This document shows positions 37,741 through 49,341 of a stretch of 64,000 nucleotides of DNA, piece after piece. Source of the stretch: Parelaphostrongylus tenuis (Eukaryota > Nematoda > Chromadorea > Rhabditida > Metastrongylidae); NCBI GenBank assembly GCA_019055375.1, contig JAHQIW010005256.1, positions 62,001 to 126,000 on the forward strand, read 5' to 3'. Each line of letters begins with the position of its first letter. The first letter of the stretch is position 1. The notes under the pieces were generated by a model. The model was not told where the DNA came from. It did not search any database and saw only the letters and a list, made by a program, of their open reading frames with translations. The position numbers were made by a program, and so were the translations under genes.

Positions 37741-39611
37741 AAATAATAAAATAGATACATATTAAAATTGAACCAAGAGTTTAATAAAAATATCAGAATC
37801 AATGAAAATCATTATAACAATGCTAAAATTAACAAAATTTAAAATGCAACTTATTTTTTGCACCTTCTACATATTGAAATCTAAGATTTTGTGGAGAGCC
37901 TAGTACCAAAAAAGGAGACTTGTATTGAATTCGAACGTGTGATCATCAAACAGGAAAAGACGGCCTTCCATCTGTTTACTTGGATGTTACGAGAATTCTC
38001 GAATCAAATGATCACGACTGGACAGGAAAAAGCAAAGCGCTTCGTCTGCCACGGAATGACTAAAATGTGTAGTTTCGACAACATGAGCAATAGTTGAAGG
38101 GCTATCACTTATTTACAGTAAAGATAATTAGTCATGAGAGGCTGGCGTAGATTTACTGTGAATGAGAATATTTTTCTTTACTATTTAGCTGGTACTGAAA
38201 TTGTGATAAAGAAACATTCGTCGTACGCTGAAAAAAAAACTTCGCTGAAGGGGTCCCATTTGAGCGATGTTTCACTTCACTGAATTTCGATTCATCGTGA
38301 TAGCGAACACGTAAATCGAAGAACGAACGGCTGTGAATAATTGGCTCTAATCAATTCAGATCCGTTGAGGACGAGGACTCGAAATGTCAGCTGAATCAAT
38401 ATTTTCATATCACCTCTTGTTATTGTAATATGCCGATTATTCCCGTCTAGGCTCAATGAAAGTCAGCTTTTAATATAATTACCAGGCAGGACTTTACCTC
38501 TTCAATTCGTTCTTGTTTGGGGGTTTCTTTCTGGTTTATCAAATTCAGAGTTTAAACAGGAAATTGATATAAACGATAATAGCATATGGATAATCACATA
38601 GTTATACAGATTAAGTGACGGAAAAATACTACGGGGGGGGGGGGGGGGGGGGAGGGGGGATGACGCACATATGTTCGGTTGAACAGCAAGTAAGTAGTAG
38701 GTCAAGCAGTAAAAATAATCTGGTACTATAATTACAAGAGCGATTGAGATACGAGTAGCTTTGAAACTGCGAGTACCTCCTGAGGGCTCACTAAGTTTTG
38801 CAGTGCATCACCAACGTCTTCACTGTTCTTCTCTCAGACGCGCTTTTATCTATTCAGTAACTATCGGCATTCCCCCTAGAACAGGGTCAATCTAAGACAC
38901 TCAGACCACCTTGTATCTCGGCTAGACTGAAGACCGTAATTGATCTGCTTTCTTTAACTTTATTTTTTGCATAGTCCACATTCTTGTGGCTGTGTTTCAC
39001 ATCGTATCCTGCGATAGAAATAAAGTAGACAAAAATGAAATTCAATAACTATATGGATTTTTCAGCTACATGCATCTTCTTCCTGTCCTTATCTTCCTTG
39101 AAGCACCTCGTAATTTGTTTCTATGATCGTTTGCTCAACTACACAGGTAGTCATTCAAGAAAATTTAAGTATATTGTTAATCTCTTGATGTTGAGTTTAT
39201 GACTAGAAGAATTTTAGTAACAAATGAAGCGCTATCGCATCCCATATTTAGAAAATTATGGGTATTACTCGCAGTAAAGTTACTTCACTAAGAAAATTCG
39301 ACATGTCGTCACCTTCACACCGGATTCACACTAATGACGAGGAGATAGAACAATGAATAATTCGTATAGAAGTGGTTGTATTTGGTTGTAGAAAAGTTCT
39401 ATCGTACTTTCAAATGCATAGGAAAAACTTATTTGTACACTAATTAATCCTTTTGCGACCGTGACTCACCTCCTTTGCGTCTCCGACCCCAGCGTGAAAA
39501 ACTTGGTCATCTTCCTATGTTATGTTATATGTAATTATATGATGTTATTGTATATCGTTCTTTTTCGAGTGTTTTCTTAAGACTACGCTCAAATTTCAAC
39601 ATATCGCATAT
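37741..39611. other. Intergenic, no gene seen
   Basis: A 68-codon ORF at 37891-38097 (+) has no recognised content. The region also holds the poly(G) tract described separately. Confidence 0.4.
38633..38659. repeat. Poly(G) tract
   Basis: About 27 bp of G with a single A. The Pro-rich minus-strand ORF over it is an artefact. Confidence 0.95.
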
Positions 39612-40007
39612 TTGCTATTTGAGCCAACTTGTCATGTGGTGTGTTAAATGGGCTCTTGTACAGCCCCATACACGTGTTTCGACCTTGACACTCTCATCAG
39701 TCGGGCAGAACCCTTCGTCATTAAGCCCATCCTCATTTATAAATAACGATATAATATAATTCAAAATACCAGCCTAGAGCAGTCAAGTCTACAAAACTGC
39801 TGTTCAAATGATCTTCACTCGACAGCAGTGTAGTGTAAATCGTTCGTTGTCGCCTACTTTTAGTGTGGGGACTGGAGCACCCACAGAGGATTGGCTAAAA
39901 GACGAAGAGTTCTGTCTAACTGACGAGAAAGTGAAGTTTAAAACACGTGTATCGGGCTGTACAAGAGCCCATTTAACAGACCACATGACAAGTTGGCTTA
40001 AATAGCA
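39612..40007. mobile_element. TIR element with ~115-bp inverted repeats
   Basis: The left arm (39612-39727) starts TTGCTATTTGAGCCAACTTG, and the right arm (39893-40007) is its complement starting TTGCTATTTAAGCCAACTTG. Over the first 29 bp they differ at a single position, and they remain alignable over about 115 bp. The 165-bp centre is unique. The opposite ORFs (39804-39986, 39808-40005) mirror each other because of the palindrome and are not genes. The target-site duplication is not clear; the superfamily is unknown. Confidence 0.85.
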
Positions 40008-40039
40008 ACCATGAGCTATGTTGTTATAAGTGGGAAAAT

Positions 40040-40715
40040 AACATCAGTAATACATTAGAAATAATGCAACAATACATTCAATGCAAATTCACACTGGTGG
40101 TTAGAGGTAAGGAGAAGGTAGAGCAGAGCGATCAATGTTGTACAAAATGCAGAGGACTCGGATTCACGACCCCGAAAGGGTTGAGCTCTAGCAAAAGACA
40201 AAATTCGTGTGGGACTCAGTTGAACTTCAAGCAGTGCTAGCCGGTCTCCTGGAAAATGTGCCAAATCGTCATTGAGCCACAATGAAAACCTGTCAGCCCA
40301 CATCCAGCAGGTCATCGATGGATCTTCTCCACTTCGATTGATGAGTACTTTGCGCTCAATATCTTTTGGACGTCTCTTTTTTGATTTTTCGTTAATAGGT
40401 TTCTTTCTTCACTTAATGTTTTCAACCAACGTTGAGCTGTACAAACATCGCAAATTTCATCAATACGCCTTGCAGATTTGTCGATAAACCTCAATAGCGA
40501 TGACACCCAATTTGTAGGGGACGTGCAACAGCAGATGAATTTCTCCCTTGGGCAGATTAATTCTGAAAGTTGTGTGGACAAATGATAAATCGTCAGATGC
40601 GCAAGAAAACGAGCTTTCTGATGAGCTCAAATTCGCACAAAGTGCAAGTGTAAATATCATTTTCTCACACTTAAATCACTTAGTAATATTTTCTTACAGG
40701 ACCTAACATAAAAAT
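40040..40715 (-). pseudogene. Mariner transposase relic, N-terminal half
   Basis: On the minus strand, the first HTH region reads KGEIHLLLHVPYKLGVIAIE then VYRQICKAY (about 40545-40470), close to the family pattern IRxLLLYEFKLGxxAxEAxRNI. In the next frame comes CTAQRWLKTLSEERN (family RTAQRWFxKFRxGD). Further down are WHIFQETG/LKFN-VPHEF (40270-40195), matching SRHLxxIGKVxKLxxWVPHEL, then LCSTFSL traces. Frames switch several times and stops are present. GTTAGGTCCTGTAAGAAAAT at 40708-40689 could be the 5' terminal repeat. The catalytic half is absent. Confidence 0.8.
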
Positions 40716-41848
40716 GCTAGTACTTTTCCATGTTAACTGGAGATGGCACTAAAAGCCAGGCTTCATTATCCTTTAACTTTCCGTTCACATCAGAACACTC
40801 TTGTGATAATAAGCATGTTGCGAGCAGCCACCATTGCACGCATGGGACGAGAGTAGGAGGAATTCGTGAGTTCAGGTTGGGAAACAGTAATTTTCAATAG
40901 CCACGCAGTATTAGCCTTTGTGGTAGAGAGGAAAGAAGCGACTCCGCATAAAGACAAATCCAACGGAAATGAGGCCTCGTTCATCCTTCTCTTTATTTCC
41001 AACGAAATAAGTACAACTACGAAAGTTATTAAGAACAAAAACAGGTTCAGAGAAATTGATAAGAACAACTGAGATACTGATGGACATTCCAAGACACGAA
41101 ATAGCTCGCAATCATCAGACCATTTATGCAAAATGCAAAAAGGCAATTTCGCGTCAACGATAAGAGGGCGAATGCTCAAGCTCGAGTTTAGCGTCCCCTC
41201 TTATTATTGTAAAGCATGTGTAACGAATATACTGAAGAGAGAAGGTGCACATTCTCGATTAGTGCGCATAGGCAACAAAAAGTTGCTTGGAAATGAACTG
41301 CAGCTGAGAAAGCTGAGGAACGAAAATCTTCCACCAAAACTCCTTAAACATTTTGGATAAATCTTAAAATGAAGAAAGTGAACACCCAAGATTGCTTCGA
41401 TATTATATATGCCCTCGAGTCATACCCCAGGCAGGTTATATCACCCTAGTCGGGTAAAGTTCTCACACATGTAAGAATTTGTGGCACTGCTAGTTAACAG
41501 TATCTGACTACAAAAAGCAAGACACAGTGCACCATCAAGGTCCTTGTCTTGTCTTGGTATTAGTTATGCTTACATTCAGCATGATTAGTTTGAAAACCGG
41601 TTTCCGCTTTCCAAATCATTGTCATTAACTTTAGAATGTTGATTACACCGACGGCTAAAATATGTCCCAAAAAAAGTAAAGCAAAAACATCGGTGGTGCA
41701 ATGAGCATCACCTGCGGAAAGTTCTATTGCCGACTAAGAATCTACTTGAAGGCTGCCAGTTTCGCTCATATCTTAGCTTCGTTGTAATTGTATTCCACAC
41801 AGTAACTTAGCGTAGGAAGGGATAAAACAGTAAATAAAAACTAAAACG
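40716..41848. other. Intergenic, one unassigned ORF
   Basis: A 129-codon minus-strand ORF (40790-41179) contains a hydrophobic run LFLFLITFVVVLISLE and a polar end. It could be the last exon of a membrane protein, but there is no recognisable family signature and the opposite strand is also open. A 75-codon plus ORF (41133-41360) is equally unassigned. Confidence 0.3.
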
Positions 41849-41849
41849 T

Positions 41850-42660
41850 TTTTTTCTGGTCATAAGGGCCAAATGAAAACCCGACCTCGCTCGCTGGGGA
41901 AGAAGTTTTATAGGAGTGTTAATGACCATTGGAAAAGCTTAGATTTCTGGTTACAGCTCCACGCATCCGGTTTTTGGAAAGACCCTTTGATAATGCTACA
42001 AAATCCGCACAAATCTATGTCCCAGACGCGTACATTTCTCACTTGACACAGCTTTTTCTCAAGCTTATTAGCTATTTTTCGATAGCATAATCGTTTACGA
42101 TTCCAATGCCGCGCTTCTACTCTGAAAAAACTGTTTCTTTGAAGCGCAACAAGTAAAATAAGTTGAATCCTCACTTGCGATCAAGAAAATCTTTGTCAAT
42201 TCACGTGCGGCTGGCTGAGGCAGCCACGTGCGCCAGCGCGATGTTTTGAGACCGCTACAAGGTCTATCGATCATCGCGCTAGCGCACGTGGCTGCCTCAG
42301 CCAGGCGCACGTGAATTGACTGAAAATTCCCTTGATCACAAATGAGAATTAAATTTATTTTATCTGCTGTGTTTTAGAGAAACAGTTTTTTCAGGATAGA
42401 AGCGCAGTGCTAAAATCAGAAACGCTTACGCTATCGAATGATTACTGATAAGCTAGAGAAAGAACCGTGTCCGACGAGAAATATGCGCGTCTGCGACTCA
42501 AAAATTTCGTTCTGTAGCAACGTGAAAAAGGCCTTTTCAAAACCGACGACGTGGGGCTGTAGCTTGAAGTCTCAGCTCTCCATTGATTATTAACACTGAG
42601 ATGAAAAGTCCTCTCCAGCGAATCAGGTCGGCTTTTCATTCGTCTCGTTATAATTAGAAA
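41850..42660. mobile_element. Giant foldback (inverted repeat about 370 bp per arm)
   Basis: The two halves are reverse complements around a centre near 42257. The inner 49 bp arms (42195-42243 and 42272-42320) are almost perfect and carry GAGGCAGCCACGTGCGC. Outward, blocks such as CTGAAAAAACTGTTTCT (42122 / 42380), GCGCTTCTA, CGATAGC and CCCGACCT-type phrases pair in order up to about 41850 and 42660, with identity falling from centre to edge. The outer parts are units of the ~160-bp repeat seen at 22, 36 and 46 kb. ORFs inside (41908-42639) are artefacts. Confidence 0.85.
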
Positions 42661-42684
42661 GAACAGTCAAAACGGCGAATTGCT

Positions 42685-42731
42685 TATATATGAATAAAAT
42701 TTCGTACATTAAGCTTCATCTGCTGACGTCA
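42685..42731 (+). promoter_or_regulatory. TATA-like box and CRE palindrome
   Basis: TATATATGAATAAAA (42685-42699) is followed by the 8-bp palindrome TGACGTCA (42724-42731), the consensus CRE/ATF site, which overlaps the ATG of the ORF at 42731. Promoter function is inference; with the CRE overlapping the start codon, the arrangement may be coincidence. Confidence 0.3.
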
Positions 42732-42982
42732 TGAAAATGCTTGACTTAGTAGACAAGTTGATCTTATCAGGCTGTGAACAAGGCCCTGACCGGCTAGATG
42801 ACAAGTATTGTGAAAAAAATGTTGTGAAGAGCTCATGTCCAGTCATCATGATGGCAGTCAACAATAGTGATTTATACTTTAATTCAAATCAAGCGCTAAG
42901 GTATGGAAAGATCAAGTACTCAATGTTAGCGAATACAAGAACGAATTCCGAGAAAAAACATGTTATCCATAATGTGGTGTGA
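42731..42982 (+). CDS. Putative small ORF, 83 aa, unknown
   Basis: The ATG is followed by MKMLDLVDKLILSGCEQGPD and a hydrophilic, cysteine-containing remainder that ends at a TGA. The composition looks like a real protein: balanced, with no repeat and no foldback overlap. It lies just right of the giant foldback and behind a TATA-like sequence. I recognise no family. It might be a single-exon gene, a first exon, or chance; the length alone cannot decide in AT-rich DNA. Confidence 0.25.
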   Translation: MKMLDLVDKLILSGCEQGPDRLDDKYCEKNVVKSSCPVIMMAVNNSDLYFNSNQALRYGKIKYSMLANTRTNSEKKHVIHNVV

Positions 42983-43570
42983 ATTTGTTCTATGGAATAA
43001 TATCGCAAGCCATTAGTTTGAATATTCGATTGATGGAGTTTGAAACACACACGATGACTCCCACACCCGCCGGAATAGCTTTTTCATAAACAGGAAGCTA
43101 AAAGTGGAAAAAAAGTTGACTTGTTCTTAATCCTAGCTCAAAGCAACTATAAGCTCGTCTTCATCGTTCATGACTTTGAGCATCTGAGAGCACCATTCAA
43201 CTGAAATAGATTGCTTGCTAAACATTGGCTGTTTATTGAGAATATCAGACATTCACAGGAGTAGTTGGGGGATAGTTTTCGGTTAACAGGAAGCAATTCT
43301 GCATGATATTGGAAAAGTCAGTTACGACTGGCTCAACAGTAAATGAAATGTCTCTTGTTAGAAATTGATAATACGCATGAAATGACTTCTATACGAAGTT
43401 TAGCAAAAAAGAAATAAAATAAGGAGTTACTGCTAAGGCATGCTAAGGCCAATAAACAGACGGTCTTGAGGCTTGAAAATATGTCAAACAATGGCCCAAT
43501 ATTTCTTTCTCAGCCGAATTTCCATAACGCCGGTACACTGATTTGGTGATTTGTCAATATGTAGAGTCAC
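42983..43570. other. Intergenic, no gene seen
   Basis: No exon or recognised repeat. Confidence 0.45.
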
Positions 43571-43574
43571 ATTT

Positions 43575-43692
43575 GATATTGTTTCAGACAAGTCTAGTAC
43601 CAGTTTGTCGACCTCAGTGGGAGGGGAAGTTCTTAACCTTGGGCGCGGATTTAAACTTAGGTGCACATGCGTATCACAAGGCTCTAATCAGT
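43575..43692 (-). repeat. Possible old SINE family 1 fragment (copy F)
   Basis: CAGACAAGTCTAGTACCAGT then TTGTCGACCTCAGTGG (plus strand) aligns with the body of copies C and D (CAGACAAGTTTGAGACCAGT...ACCGACCTCGG). The tRNA-like head further right (GCTCTAATCAGTGC) is only weakly preserved. Confidence 0.45.
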
Positions 43693-44254
43693 GCAGCGTA
43701 AGTGCTAAGAAGAAGTAGTGTGAATAAATGAATAAGGACCTGCAGTGAATAAAGGAAGATAATAGGGGAATGGGAGAAAAATAAATTGATGCCTGTTGTG
43801 AAAAAGACGTGACCGGTACATTTCAACTACTCTGCTTTATGCCAAGTAAATAAACACATACATTTTCTCTTTACAGCTTTTCAGTGACATCTCAATTACA
43901 ACATTGGAAATGAGCATTCGAGATAAAATATTTTCTACATACGTTTAAGAGAACACTTGAAAAGGAAGGCAATACTGATTGATAAGGATGAATGATGCAA
44001 AACAAACAGATAATCATCCTCAATGGGGCCGACGGCGAGTGAATGGTCATGGGAGTGTAAGGAACGACCGAACGAACGGATCATAAACCTAACCTGCTAC
44101 CGCGTTTCAAAGATTTATGGTCACTATCGACGTGTTGAACCCACAAGAAAATCTCCACCTCGTTGGAACTTCAGCACCGTCAAAACAAGGCAAGGCAGCA
44201 GTTAGCTGTCACTGAGAGAAGCCAATTTGCCTTTTAATTGTGGAAAAAATCGCT

Positions 44255-44484
44255 TCTACAATAGAGTGCTTAGAGGTGTCCTGCAAAACTCATGGTCGCT
44301 GGTTCGATCCCTCATCGTAAGCGAACCCAAACCATACTTAGTTCTTGACTCAAAAATAGCTATTAGTCCTAAGTGAGAGGAATGGATTTGCTGAAATATC
44401 CACATCGGTAGTAATGGACCACCAAAAGTCATTGTTTTGGCCCAATATGCATTTAATCACCTCTTTGATGCTTAATAAAGTCAA
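44255..44484 (+). repeat. tRNA-derived SINE, family 2, copy 2
   Basis: The head has AGAGTGCTTAGAGG and GCTGGTTCGATCCCTC (a near-perfect B-box). The body shares GGACCACCAAAAGTC, and the 3' end reads TTTGATGCTTAATAAAGTCA, matching the copies at 7.3 and 5.2 kb. Confidence 0.7.
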
Positions 44485-44932
44485 TAGCATGATTCATTCA
44501 ATAGTATCGTTTAACGCAGGACGCATTGCTCTAACCCTGTGGGCAGGTGGATATAACCTGTTATTAGGACAGTGCGACTGATCACAACATTTCCGCTCAT
44601 TCCTATCTCTCGTCGCTTTCTTCGATAGAGAAGTTGACTTTGTAGGTGTTAAGGATGGCCGCGACTGAAAACGACAGGTGTTTATCAAGCTAGTTTCGAC
44701 GAACAGTGACTACGTCGACTACTATGTAGACATTCTTTTCAAACAACAATACTCTTCTTGCGCAAAACAAGAGTTTGAGTCTTTCAACATTAATGTTAAG
44801 AAGTTTTTGCATGTGATTCAATATGCGACTTTAGCTGAACGAAATAGAGATTCATTGCAGCACACCAGTGGGTGTAAAATAAAATGCGAATGGATTAAAA
44901 TCGAGTTTGAAGTAAGATAAAGTGAAGTTCAC

Positions 44933-45295
44933 CTTTGGCGTCAGGAGACCAGTAGATGAGCTCCAGCACATTAACGTGTGCGATTTGTTTATTTCTATAT
45001 CACAAGACGTAACATTAGATATATTGCGGATCTCAGCAGTTTTTCTATTCGACTTATTCTCACATGCGTCATTTGCGTAGTTCTTCAAATTTGCGTGTAG
45101 AATCAGCAGCTGCTTGTAGTCACAGTCTTCGATGCAAATACTGCTGGGTGTTGTCCAAGTAGATTCCCCGTAAAATCTCCAAAGCACCGTATCATGGTTT
45201 TCTCAATGAGAAACATATTCCCAGTACGAACAGTTTGCGATTTGTTAACAGCCCAGGTGAAATTTTGGCCAGGACTGGCTCGAACCTGGTTTATA
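44933..45295 (-). pseudogene. Decayed exon(s) of a cysteine-containing protein
   Basis: On the minus strand one frame reads VRASPGQNFTWAVNKSQTVR and on to TMIRCFGDFTG (about 45290-45170). The coding signal then continues in the next frame, YGESTWTTPSSICIEDCDYK, through an Asn-rich part to a donor-like CCAAAG before GTGAAC at 44932. The cysteine/Trp/Pro spacing (CFGDF-GxSTWTxPxxxC) recalls the end of Sushi or secretin-receptor HormR modules, where G-x-W-x-x-P-x-C is common; this is analogy only. Several NxS/T sites suggest an extracellular protein. The frame change at about 45170 implies a frameshift, unless a short intron was missed. A third frame at 45245-45475 is also cysteine-containing and may be an upstream exon. 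Confidence 0.4.
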
Positions 45296-45690
45296 GTTGA
45301 ACTTGCAACTATCATCGTAAGTAAACTGAGGAAAAGGAGTTTTACATTGTTCTGAAGGTTTACAGTTCTCGAATCCTAGGATCCCTCTCTTTTCAGCAAT
45401 ATTTCTGTCAAAAAATGTAATCAAATAAACGTTAGCAAACTTTTGCGTCCTCCATATGTTAGCACCTTGAATCAAGAAGTATTGAGTTAACTACTAGAAA
45501 TATCTCCTATGAAAATTCTCATTTATAAAACAGAATACTCAAAGTCGGGAAAATTAGCTGACATCGCTGATCTCTTCTATTATCGCGCATTAATTTCTCA
45601 AGGAATGTTTTTCGCTGGACAAAAACTTCCCATTAGACTACTAATGGTTACTCATGGAAACAAATTTTGAAGAATACAAAATTGTTCTTG
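45296..45690. other. Possible upstream exon, otherwise nothing
   Basis: A minus-strand stretch near 45285-45400 reads ENCKPSEQCKTPFPQF and DDSCKFNYKPG. It may belong to the decayed gene at 44933-45295. No clear splice sites connect them. Confidence 0.3.
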
Positions 45691-45699
45691 CTTTCTAAT

Positions 45700-46930
45700 A
45701 GAAGCTTTTGCAGCGATGTAGCTCCCAAAAATTAATAGTGTTTCACACACGTTGCCCGTCGTCGCTCGAATATATCGCAGGATAAAGTTCTTTCCTTAGT
45801 CTGCTAGCCGTTCGATTGCCCGAGTGTCGAAATCAAAAATGTGTTTCTCTTATGAAAACTTATTATACAACGCTATAGCACGAAAAAATTTGGATTATCA
45901 CACAAGCGTATTTCTCGCAGAACATAGCAAATCTCGAGGATCCAAAATGTGTTTGTTTTCGAAAAAAATCTTTTTGCGGTGCTGCAACATAAAGAAATCT
46001 ATGTTTTGCACATGCGCATATCTCAAAGGACAGAGTTCTTCCCTGAGTTATAAGTAACCACCCTAGAACGTAAGTTTTAGCAACTCCAACAGCGTCTTCA
46101 TTTTATTAAAAAAGTGTTTTGCTGACTATAGATGGAAGATTAAGGTTGAGCTTCAAAAACGATAGAATTTTTCCCGTTTTGTCAAGAAATCTTGATAAAA
46201 ATTATGACTATGATACTTGAAGATTTCCTATATACGTTCGTATGCTTTTCGTGAGGCTGCTTAAGCTTAAACTTGCTAGCGAGTTTAATCAGCAATATAG
46301 AACGAAAATGGAAAGCCTAGGCCCGCGAACGGTATAACAAAGTATTTTTTATAATTCAAATGCAAGAAACTTAGAAGCCTTTAGGGAACGGTGAAAAAAT
46401 AATTGAGCAAGAAATGGAAATTTGTAATGACGCGCGGTGCGTTTTAAACACATTTCTAATTTACGCCGCTGTAAAAAGGATTTTTTAAAAACTCAGTGCG
46501 CTTTTGAAATCTTCGAGATTCACGCTATCGAACCATCAGTAGCAGTCTAAAGGAAGAGCATTATCCTGCGTTAACAACGCGCGACAACGTACAACGCGTG
46601 TGAAGCACAAATTTGTCTTCCAAGCTAGAGCCATGTATGAAAACCTTTATATAAAATATACACACTTATGGAATTTCCGAGATTGATGCTATCTATTGGT
46701 CAATAATCGTTCAGAGGAAGAGCTTTGTCTAGAGAAATATACGCTCGAAAGCGTGTGAAACATAATCTTATTTTTAGGGCGGCAGCGCCGTAAAAGCCCT
46801 TCCTAGATCTAAAATGCACTTTTAAATTTTCCAAAACTTACGCTTTGGACTAATTATTAACAGTCTAAAACAATTCGTTGTCCAGCAAAAAGAGTCCCTT
46901 CAAAGTTCCTAGCGATAACGGAAAAAAGCA
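45700..46930. repeat. Inverted arrays of ~160-bp repeat units
   Basis: At least three units run in one direction at 46.43-46.93 kb. Phrases such as CACGCTATCGAACCATCAGT (46521) and GATGCTATCTATTGGTCAAT (46685) recur about 164 bp apart, followed by GGAAGAGC and a GCGTGTGAA phrase. Two units at 45.71-46.06 kb carry the complement (CGTATTTCTCGCAGAACA, CATGCGCATATCTCAAAGGA). The whole is therefore a tail-to-tail arrangement around a unique 350-bp centre, like the giant foldback at 42 kb but more eroded. Confidence 0.7.
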
Positions 46931-49335
46931 ATTTTGCTCACCACACATAAGACATCCGCACCTATATCTATTACCTCTATTGAGTATTTATCCAATACCG
47001 ATGAGTTTTTTAGCCTTTCAGTCGTGAATCAGAGTGGCAAATTGCACGAATTACTGCGAATCAAATTTAGAATATAACGTTTGAAATTCACTATGTACAA
47101 TGCATATATGGAAGGCAAGGTGGGCGAAGTGTATTGCGCTCAATACATTCATCTCCCACTGGCTTTTTGTTTTGAGGTTATTTAGGGGCAATAGTCGGTG
47201 GTAGTATAGAAGAATAGAATTTGGAGAAATATAGAACAGAGAAACTGCAACTTATAATCAGACGAGCAACGTTGCCCTCTTCCTCAGTAATCGGCAACGT
47301 AGATGTTGAATACGGAAAAAAATGTCCACTGAGAAGGTAGCCTCTAGTATTAACCAACATTTCTTCCACACAGCAGCGCTACTTTCTCATACTTTTTGTG
47401 CACAATCGATTATTGGATTAAAGTGTTACAAATTGAGATGGCTTATGGCAGTGACAGGATGGTAGATTGCTTAAAAAACTCCTTCAAGACAGCTCAGTGC
47501 TCACAGCATGTTCCTCACAGTGCTCATCAATGCACTGATTTTTGATATTTCAGCATATGCCTTGTGGAATTTTTCTGTAACAGCCATACTGTACGTCTTG
47601 CAATTTAGCTTCACTGTTGATAAAATCATTACCACCTTCTAACACTATCGTATTCAATCCCACGGCAACCTTCAAATGAATTTCAGCACCGGCAAATAAA
47701 CTAAAGTTATTTTTGAACGTAACAAGTGAAATTTAATTTGAAATTGCCATACTGAGAATTTGCGCTTTGTCGAGTAGATTGCGTGGCAACGTGACTTTTC
47801 CAAGCTCGGAGAATGCTAAGCCATGGCGGCATTACTCTAATGTGAAAGAATCGTACTTCTAATAGTTTCGTGCCATCCAAAAAATGCTGATTTATTCTTC
47901 GAAGTGTTTCTTATTTCCTATATTACTGTAGATTTCAAATGGCAAGTCTACTTTTAGCCCTGTGCATACTTACCTCACAAGGCACACAAAATTTGTCTAA
48001 ACAAGGTTACCTGCGCAAACCAAGCCTCCTCGCATGTCTCCTAAGTCGTAGGCTTCTCACACATAGCAGTTCTTATTTCTGACAATTTGTGCACCGAACA
48101 AGTAAATCAGCAAAGTGTACTTTCTTGCAAATGTTTTGATATGGTCAATTTAGCTCCTTCTGAAACCATGGATCTTTGTAACCTTCTATTTGCACTGCAG
48201 AAACTATTATTGACAGGCTGTGCAATTTTCGCACTAACGTCTGAATTTGAATAGAACGTTGAGGAGTCATGTCTATTGCAGAACGATTCTTAAGATTAGT
48301 TCTCCTTTTTTGTTCACTCGAATACTGTCAGTCCTCAAACTACAAGTCAAAGCTATGGCAGCCTCACAGGTGGCTTCCACGGTGAAATCGTTGTCGTTCT
48401 AAATCACATTTATGCCTTTCACTTAAGCTTTTTGTAGTGTTGCTGCTTATTTCTCTGTCGCACATGTGTTATATACTACTCATCTGACCTTCGATAAAAC
48501 TCTTTTTTCCAAGTTGCCTCTCCTCTCACTCATCGTCTTTTCGTCTCTTATTAATTTGTTATCACACTGTCGCTTACACTGTTCGAGCATTACTATATCG
48601 CTAATGTTATTCTTACTCTGTTAACGGTACAAATACCGATACTTGAGATTTCTTTTAGAAGTGGAGCGTTTTATTTTGATTTAATGATATTTAAGCTCTG
48701 GAAAGTAGCCTGATGAAATACATTCCCGCTAGAGAGATGGAGGACGGCATTGATAAACGGCTTAAGCTCTTTTCGATCTCACGCTTACAATTAGCGATAT
48801 TCGGAAATCCCGGTCCTTTAGGTAATGTTGGGAAATTTTAGAATGATATGCAATAGACGGTATTGTGCTGGTCGTTGTTGACCACGGACTGAATAATTTG
48901 AGTTTTTAGTAGTTTTCCAGATGGCAAATCTTCTAACGGCGAAGTTCGGCTGCTCATATGAGCTTTGAATTTGGCTGCTCATTCAAGCTAATTCAGTGAA
49001 TCCACTCAACTTTTCGTGTATATTGTTTGTCAGTATGTGTAGCTGTTAGCCCTTCGACCATATTCATCCACAGAAGTAGCTGAATTCCCTAAAACTTCAC
49101 GTATATCGTTGCAGTGCTATCATTGTAAAAGCTAAATGAGCATAGTTGTTCAAGTTTTACTAGCATAGACATGTGCAAACCAACTTCTTACTGAACAATT
49201 GTACGACTCAATTATTTTCCGATCCGGAAATGCAGTCCACGCTCATGACAGACATTTTGTCTTCTTACTTAGCGACTACCCACTCCAAACCGTTAACGGT
49301 GATGTTCACAGATAGATGCGCTGTAGTGTAGAAAT
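46931..49335. other. Intergenic, T-rich, no supported gene
   Basis: A 47-codon plus-strand ORF from 47940 begins with a signal-peptide-like MASLLLALCILTSQGTQ but has no further support. On the minus strand, cysteine-containing stretches at 47.5 kb and 48.05 kb lie near donor-like GTAAGT (47970). They are too short and broken to call as exons. Confidence 0.3.
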
Positions 49336-49341
49336 AATGCT

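Noticed and set aside
39804..40005. Opposite-strand ORFs of 60 and 65 codons
   Set aside because: Both come from the palindromic TIR element.
41908..42639. Several ORFs of 65-88 codons
   Set aside because: They fall within the giant inverted repeat and mirror each other across its centre.
47940..48080. Signal-peptide-like small ORF
   Set aside because: Only 47 codons, without a credible donor or homology; the opposite strand has an equally plausible donor.
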